A stretch of 64,000 nt of DNA, from positions 434,001-498,000 of the forward strand of contig JADKID010000011.1 in the NCBI GenBank assembly GCA_016721425.1, given 5' to 3'. The DNA is from Bryobacterales bacterium (GTDB lineage: Bacteria > Acidobacteriota > Terriglobia > Bryobacterales > Bryobacteraceae). The notes under the pieces are model-generated. The model made no database searches. It was given only the letters and a program-made list of their open reading frames with translations, and was not told where the DNA came from. The position numbers and the translations under genes were made by a program. Shown here one piece after another: positions 60,541 through 64,000 of the stretch (the stretch's first letter is position 1; each line of letters begins with the position of its first letter).

Positions 60541-62840
60541 GCCGCCGTGAACTCTTTAAGGGCATGGCTATGGCCGCCGCCGCAGCAGCCCAGCAGGTAT
60601 TCCCCGGCGTGCTCTTCGCCACCACGGCAGTCCCGCCCAGCGCAAACGGACTGAGCTGGAAGAAGGCGCCTTGCCGCTTCTGCGGAACCGGCTGCGGCCT
60701 CCTGATCGGCGTGGACAATGGCAGAGCCGTTGCCGTGAAGGGCGACCCAGCCAGCTCCGTCAATCGCGGCCTGTGTTGCGTCAAGGGCTATCACTCCGTG
60801 ATGGCGCTCTACGGCAAGGATCGCCTCACCCACGCCCTCGTCCGCCGAAACGGACAAATGGTGAAGGTCCCCATGCAGGAGGCGCTCGATCTCGTCGCCT
60901 CGAAACTCAAGGAGACCATCCAGCAGTCCGGCAAGGACTCCGTCTCCATTTACGGCTCCGGCCAATGGACCATCCCGGATGGCTACGCCGCCAGCAAGCT
61001 GTTCAAGGGGGGCATCGGCACCAACAACGTGGAGGCCAACGCCCGTCTCTGCATGTCCAGCGCCGTCACCGGCTTCATGACCAGCTTCGGCCTCGACGAG
61101 CCCATGGGCTGCTACGACGATATCGATCACGCCGATGTCTTCGTGCTTTGGGGCAACAACATGGCCGAGATGCACCCGGTGCTCTTTTCGCGCATGTTGG
61201 AGCGCCGCGTCACCAATCCCAACATCAAGATCATCGACCTCGCCACCCGCTGGACCCGTACCTCCATGGCTGCCGACCGCAGCATCCTCTTCAGGCCCCA
61301 GTCCGATCTCGCCGTCGCCAACGCCATCTGCCACGAGCTCATCCGCAACGGCTGGACCAACTCGGCGTTTATCCAGAACCACGTCAGTTTCCACGAAGGC
61401 AAGATCAATATCGGCTACGGCACCCAGGACAAGTTCGCCTTCACCGATGAAGCCAAATCCACCAGCTTGGCTGAATTCAAAAAGCGCCTGGAAGAGTACA
61501 CGCCGGAGAAGGTCGAACAGATTTCCGGAGTTCCCGCCAAGGACATCCGTTACCTCGCCTCCCTCTACGGCGACCCCGCCAAAAAGTGCGTCAGCTTCTG
61601 GTGCATGGGCATGAACCAGCACTCCCGCGGCACCTGGATTCAGAACAACGTCTACAACATCCACCTGCTCACCGGAAAGATCTCCACGCCCGGAAATAGC
61701 CCGTTTTCGCTCACCGGCCAGCCCAGCGCCTGCGGTACAGTCCGTGAAGTGGGCACGCTCACCAACCGCCTGCCCCACGGTGAGACAACCAATGAGAAGG
61801 ATCGCCAGATGGCGGCCGAGATCTGGGGCGTGCCGGTGGCCAATATCCCGGTGAAGCCCACCTACCACACGGTGGAAATGTTCCGCGCCCTCGATCGCGG
61901 CGACATCAAGTTCATGTGGATCCAGGTCACCAACCCCATGGTGACCATGCCCAAGCTCAAACGCTATCGCGACGGCATGAAGAAAGACGGCCGCTTCGTC
62001 GTCGTCAGTGACGTCTACCCCACCCCTACCACCGACATCGCCGACGTCATCCTGCCCTCGGCTTTCTGGATCGAGCGCGAGGGCATCTTCGGTAACTCCG
62101 AGCGCCGCACCCAACAGTGGGATCAACTGGTCGATCCGCCCGGTGAAGCGATGAGCGACACCTGGCAGTTGATCGAAGTGGCTCGCCGCATGGGCCACGG
62201 CAAGCTCTTTCCGTGGAGCAGGGAGACTCACGTCAAAGAGATCTGGAACGAATACCGCCGCTTCCATCACGGCCCGGCGCATGAGATGGCCACCTATGAG
62301 GCGCTGCGTTCCAATCCCGGAGTGCAATGGCCCTGCCCGAATGGCAAAGAGACCAAGTGGCGCTATCACGCCAAGTGGGATCCCGCCGCCAAGGGTAAAT
62401 CCTGGGACTTTTACGGCAAGCCCGATCGCAAAGCGTGGATCTGGTTCAGGCCCTATGAGCCTGCCGCTGAATCGCCGGACAAGGAATACCCCTTCTGGCT
62501 CAACACCGGCCGCGTCGTGGAACACTGGCACACGGGCTCTCTAACACGCCGCATCCCGATCCTCCATCAGGCCGTCCCCAACGGCTACGTGGAGGTGAAT
62601 CCCAACGACGCCAAGCGCATGGGTATCCGCAACGGCGATCGAGTCAAGCTGACCTCGCGCCGCGGTGCGCTTACCCTCCCCGCCATGATCGATGGCCGGG
62701 GCCGTCCCCCCGAAGGCATGGTCTTTGTGCCGTTCTTCGACGAGAGCCTGCTGATCAACGAGCTGACGCTTGACGCGTTCTGCCCCATCTCCAAACAGCC
62801 GGACTACAAGAAGTGCGCCGTTAAGGTGGAGCGCGCCTGA
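60534..62840 (+). CDS. napA: Periplasmic nitrate reductase-like molybdoprotein
   Basis: 768 residues. A twin-arginine signal (LSRRELFKGMAM) is followed by the 4Fe-4S motif CRFCGTGCG and a fourth cysteine at GLCCVKG. The molybdenum-ligand cysteine is in NARLCMSSAV (residue about 178), and MGMNQHSRGTW, VDPPGEAMSDTW and the C-terminal MGIRNGDRVKLTSRRG are typical of NapA-type bis-MGD enzymes. It reduces nitrate to nitrite in the periplasm. It lies between napD and the multiheme NapB-like gene. The motif pattern is that of NapA rather than of formate dehydrogenase, although close relatives also act on other oxyanions. Confidence 0.88.
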   Translation: MLSRRELFKGMAMAAAAAAQQVFPGVLFATTAVPPSANGLSWKKAPCRFCGTGCGLLIGVDNGRAVAVKGDPASSVNRGLCCVKGYHSVMALYGKDRLTHALVRRNGQMVKVPMQEALDLVASKLKETIQQSGKDSVSIYGSGQWTIPDGYAASKLFKGGIGTNNVEANARLCMSSAVTGFMTSFGLDEPMGCYDDIDHADVFVLWGNNMAEMHPVLFSRMLERRVTNPNIKIIDLATRWTRTSMAADRSILFRPQSDLAVANAICHELIRNGWTNSAFIQNHVSFHEGKINIGYGTQDKFAFTDEAKSTSLAEFKKRLEEYTPEKVEQISGVPAKDIRYLASLYGDPAKKCVSFWCMGMNQHSRGTWIQNNVYNIHLLTGKISTPGNSPFSLTGQPSACGTVREVGTLTNRLPHGETTNEKDRQMAAEIWGVPVANIPVKPTYHTVEMFRALDRGDIKFMWIQVTNPMVTMPKLKRYRDGMKKDGRFVVVSDVYPTPTTDIADVILPSAFWIEREGIFGNSERRTQQWDQLVDPPGEAMSDTWQLIEVARRMGHGKLFPWSRETHVKEIWNEYRRFHHGPAHEMATYEALRSNPGVQWPCPNGKETKWRYHAKWDPAAKGKSWDFYGKPDRKAWIWFRPYEPAAESPDKEYPFWLNTGRVVEHWHTGSLTRRIPILHQAVPNGYVEVNPNDAKRMGIRNGDRVKLTSRRGALTLPAMIDGRGRPPEGMVFVPFFDESLLINELTLDAFCPISKQPDYKKCAVKVERA

Positions 62841-63553
62841 TGCTGAGCGGTGAACAGCAGAAGTACGTTCGCATCGGCGTGATCTCCGCGCTGATGGGCG
62901 TCACGGTATTTGTGGTGGGCCTGTTGGTGAACTCGGCCACCAGCGAAGCAGTACTGATGCCCGCCCAGTCGCAGGAGAAACCGAAGCTGCCCTATGAGGC
63001 TGGCGTCTTCACAAGGTTGGAGCAACCGCTGGACTTCACCAATGCGCCGTTGGCGAAGAACGTCAAGCGCAGCCTGCCCTCCTACTATGCGCGCCGCGCC
63101 TATGATGGAGCGCCGCCCTCCATCCCGCACAAGATCCTCGATCCCACGTCCTGGGGCGGTGATGCCTGCAACACATGCCATCGCGACGGCGGCTACGTGG
63201 AGCAGTTCCAGGCTTGGGCGCCCGTCACCCCGCACCCCGAATACCTCAACTGCCGCCAGTGCCATGTGCCCGTGGAGCAGAAGACTCTGTTCCGCGAGAC
63301 GTCCTTTACCGGCCTCAAACCCGCAGCCATTCAGAAGGGCCAACTGCCCAACAGTCCCCCGCCGATTCCCCATGCGCTCGATCTCCGCACCAACTGCGTA
63401 GCCTGCCACGGCGGCGCCGCTGCCGTGCCGGAATTGCGCTCCACTCATCCGGAACGGGTCAACTGCCGCCAGTGTCACGCCGCCATCAATATGTCGGCCA
63501 CACGCTCCGCGACAGCCGAATTCACTCGCCCGGCGCCGGGAGGGACCAACTGA
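62840..63553 (+). CDS. Tetraheme NapB-like cytochrome c
   Basis: 237 residues. The N-terminus is an uncleaved-type membrane segment (VRIGVISALMGVTVFVVGLLV). There are four CXXCH sites: C110, C138, C186 and C209, with NapB having only two. The layout repeats twice: PPSIPH...CNTCH...TPHPEYLNCRQCH and PPPIPH...CVACH...STHPERVNCRQCH, so the two-heme NapB module is duplicated. It should pass electrons from the quinol side to NapA. The start is coupled to the napA stop by TGATG. Confidence 0.85.
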   Translation: MLSGEQQKYVRIGVISALMGVTVFVVGLLVNSATSEAVLMPAQSQEKPKLPYEAGVFTRLEQPLDFTNAPLAKNVKRSLPSYYARRAYDGAPPSIPHKILDPTSWGGDACNTCHRDGGYVEQFQAWAPVTPHPEYLNCRQCHVPVEQKTLFRETSFTGLKPAAIQKGQLPNSPPPIPHALDLRTNCVACHGGAAAVPELRSTHPERVNCRQCHAAINMSATRSATAEFTRPAPGGTN

Positions 63554-64000
63554 TGCGGCGGGCCTGTCTTCTAGTCCTGACCACCGCTGTCACCTTCAGC
63601 GCCTGCCGCCGCGCTGACCCCAAACCTGGCAGCTCTCCGCATGTCCTGGAGACTATCGCCCACGCCCAGGAGCCCAACAGCAACGCCGGCCTCAGCTCGG
63701 AGAAGCACCTCGATGGCGCACCCCGCGTCACTGTGGCAGGCTACCCGGACCGTCCGGCATTCTCCGCCCTGCAACGCACCAAGGTGATGCAGCAGTATCC
63801 CTGCCAGAAGTGCCACACCAAAACGTTGGATGTGCTGCGCGCTCAGTCCCAGGTGGCTGTGGCGCAAGGCAAGAAGGCCTCGCACTGGAACGTCAAACTG
63901 GTCCATGCCCCCGCCGTGACCATGGACTGCTGGACGTGCCACGACCAGAAGAACCTCGACGCCCTGCGGACGCTGCGCGACGCGCCCGTTTCCCTGGATC
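63553..64000 (+). CDS. Cytochrome c lipoprotein, cut by window edge
   Basis: 149 visible residues, with the C-terminus outside the window. A lipoprotein signal ends in the lipobox TFSAC (residue 18). Two CXXCH sites are visible, CQKCH and CWTCH, with a distal histidine between them (HWNVKLVHAP), so it is at least a diheme cytochrome on the membrane. The start is coupled to the previous stop (TGATG), so it belongs to the nap unit and is a candidate for the quinol-to-NapB electron link in place of NapC. Relatives are described only as cytochrome c3/c7 type. Confidence 0.8.
   Translation, partial: MRRACLLVLTTAVTFSACRRADPKPGSSPHVLETIAHAQEPNSNAGLSSEKHLDGAPRVTVAGYPDRPAFSALQRTKVMQQYPCQKCHTKTLDVLRAQSQVAVAQGKKASHWNVKLVHAPAVTMDCWTCHDQKNLDALRTLRDAPVSLD

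Noticed and set aside
60378..62531. Minus-strand open frame of 717 codons under napA
   Set aside because: Repetitive Gly/Asp/His/Val translation with no family motif; the plus strand encodes a complete NapA with Tat signal and cysteine ligands.

Overview
The window is GC-rich, gene-dense bacterial chromosome with no rRNA, tRNA, insertion sequence or CRISPR array that I could recognise. The gene content suggests an acidobacterium of the Solibacter/Bryobacter type (Acidobacteriota, Bryobacterales): many secreted proteins of soil Acidobacteria (DUF4384 proteins, a secreted caspase with TPRs, He_PIG Ig-like repeat proteins, Tat-exported Gfo/Idh/MocA oxidoreductases, FG-GAP and WD40 proteins), glycoside hydrolases, a nuo complex I operon and a periplasmic nitrate reductase cluster. 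The taxonomic call is inference from gene content only.

Layout. 1-3.6 kb: truncated methyltransferase gene, divergent heme A synthase (ctaA), then a LytS/LytTR two-component pair and two tandem small secreted/membrane paralogues. 4.4-8.8 kb (minus): GNAT, DinB-like protein, 2-oxoacid dehydrogenase E2, lipB, lpdA, a lipoate-centred operon. 8.9-20 kb: POTRA-only protein, lipoprotein, FG-GAP protein, intradiol-dioxygenase-fold protein, seven-bladed WD40 protein, Ldh2-family dehydrogenase, Gfo/Idh/MocA protein, NapH-like polyferredoxin, DinB/YfiT protein, short-chain fatty acid transporter and two small membrane proteins. 20.1-30.3 kb (minus): a complex I operon in the order nuoC-D-I-J-K-L-M-N-H, followed by a small toxin-antitoxin-like pair and a decayed second copy of the nuoH 3' end. 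30.4-43 kb: sugar isomerase, globin, frameshifted rsmG, type II NADH dehydrogenase, aminotransferase, GH36-like glycosidase, acyl-CoA mutase large and B12 subunits with isobutyryl-CoA-mutase-like active-site residues, NYN-LOTUS protein, RidA. 43-47.9 kb (minus): GH28-like beta-helix protein, protoporphyrinogen oxidase, hemE, apbE. 48-57.7 kb: two divergent secreted-protein operons, one with Big_1, He_PIG and chagasin-sialidase-LamG proteins, the other with two DUF4384 proteins and a caspase-PEGA-TPR protein. 57.7-60.2 kb: Gfo/Idh/MocA plus GH88-like hydrolase. 60.3-64 kb: napD-napA-tetraheme NapB-like cytochrome and a cytochrome lipoprotein running off the right edge.

How it fits together. 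The cell appears to respire flexibly: proton-pumping and non-pumping NADH dehydrogenases, heme A for oxygen reductases, heme synthesis, a globin, and periplasmic nitrate reduction. A 14-bp palindrome, GTGACCG(G/A)AGTCAC, occurs upstream of the NapH-like ferredoxin gene and upstream of napD, which suggests a shared CRP/FNR-type regulator. Fatty acid uptake plus the mutase suggest short-chain acid metabolism, and the many secreted hydrolases suggest polysaccharide use. The most unusual features are the nuoH remnant beside the toxin-antitoxin-like cassette, the chagasin-sialidase fusion, the tetraheme NapB, the secreted caspase operon, and several promoters whose -10 box lies only 5-8 bases before the start codon.
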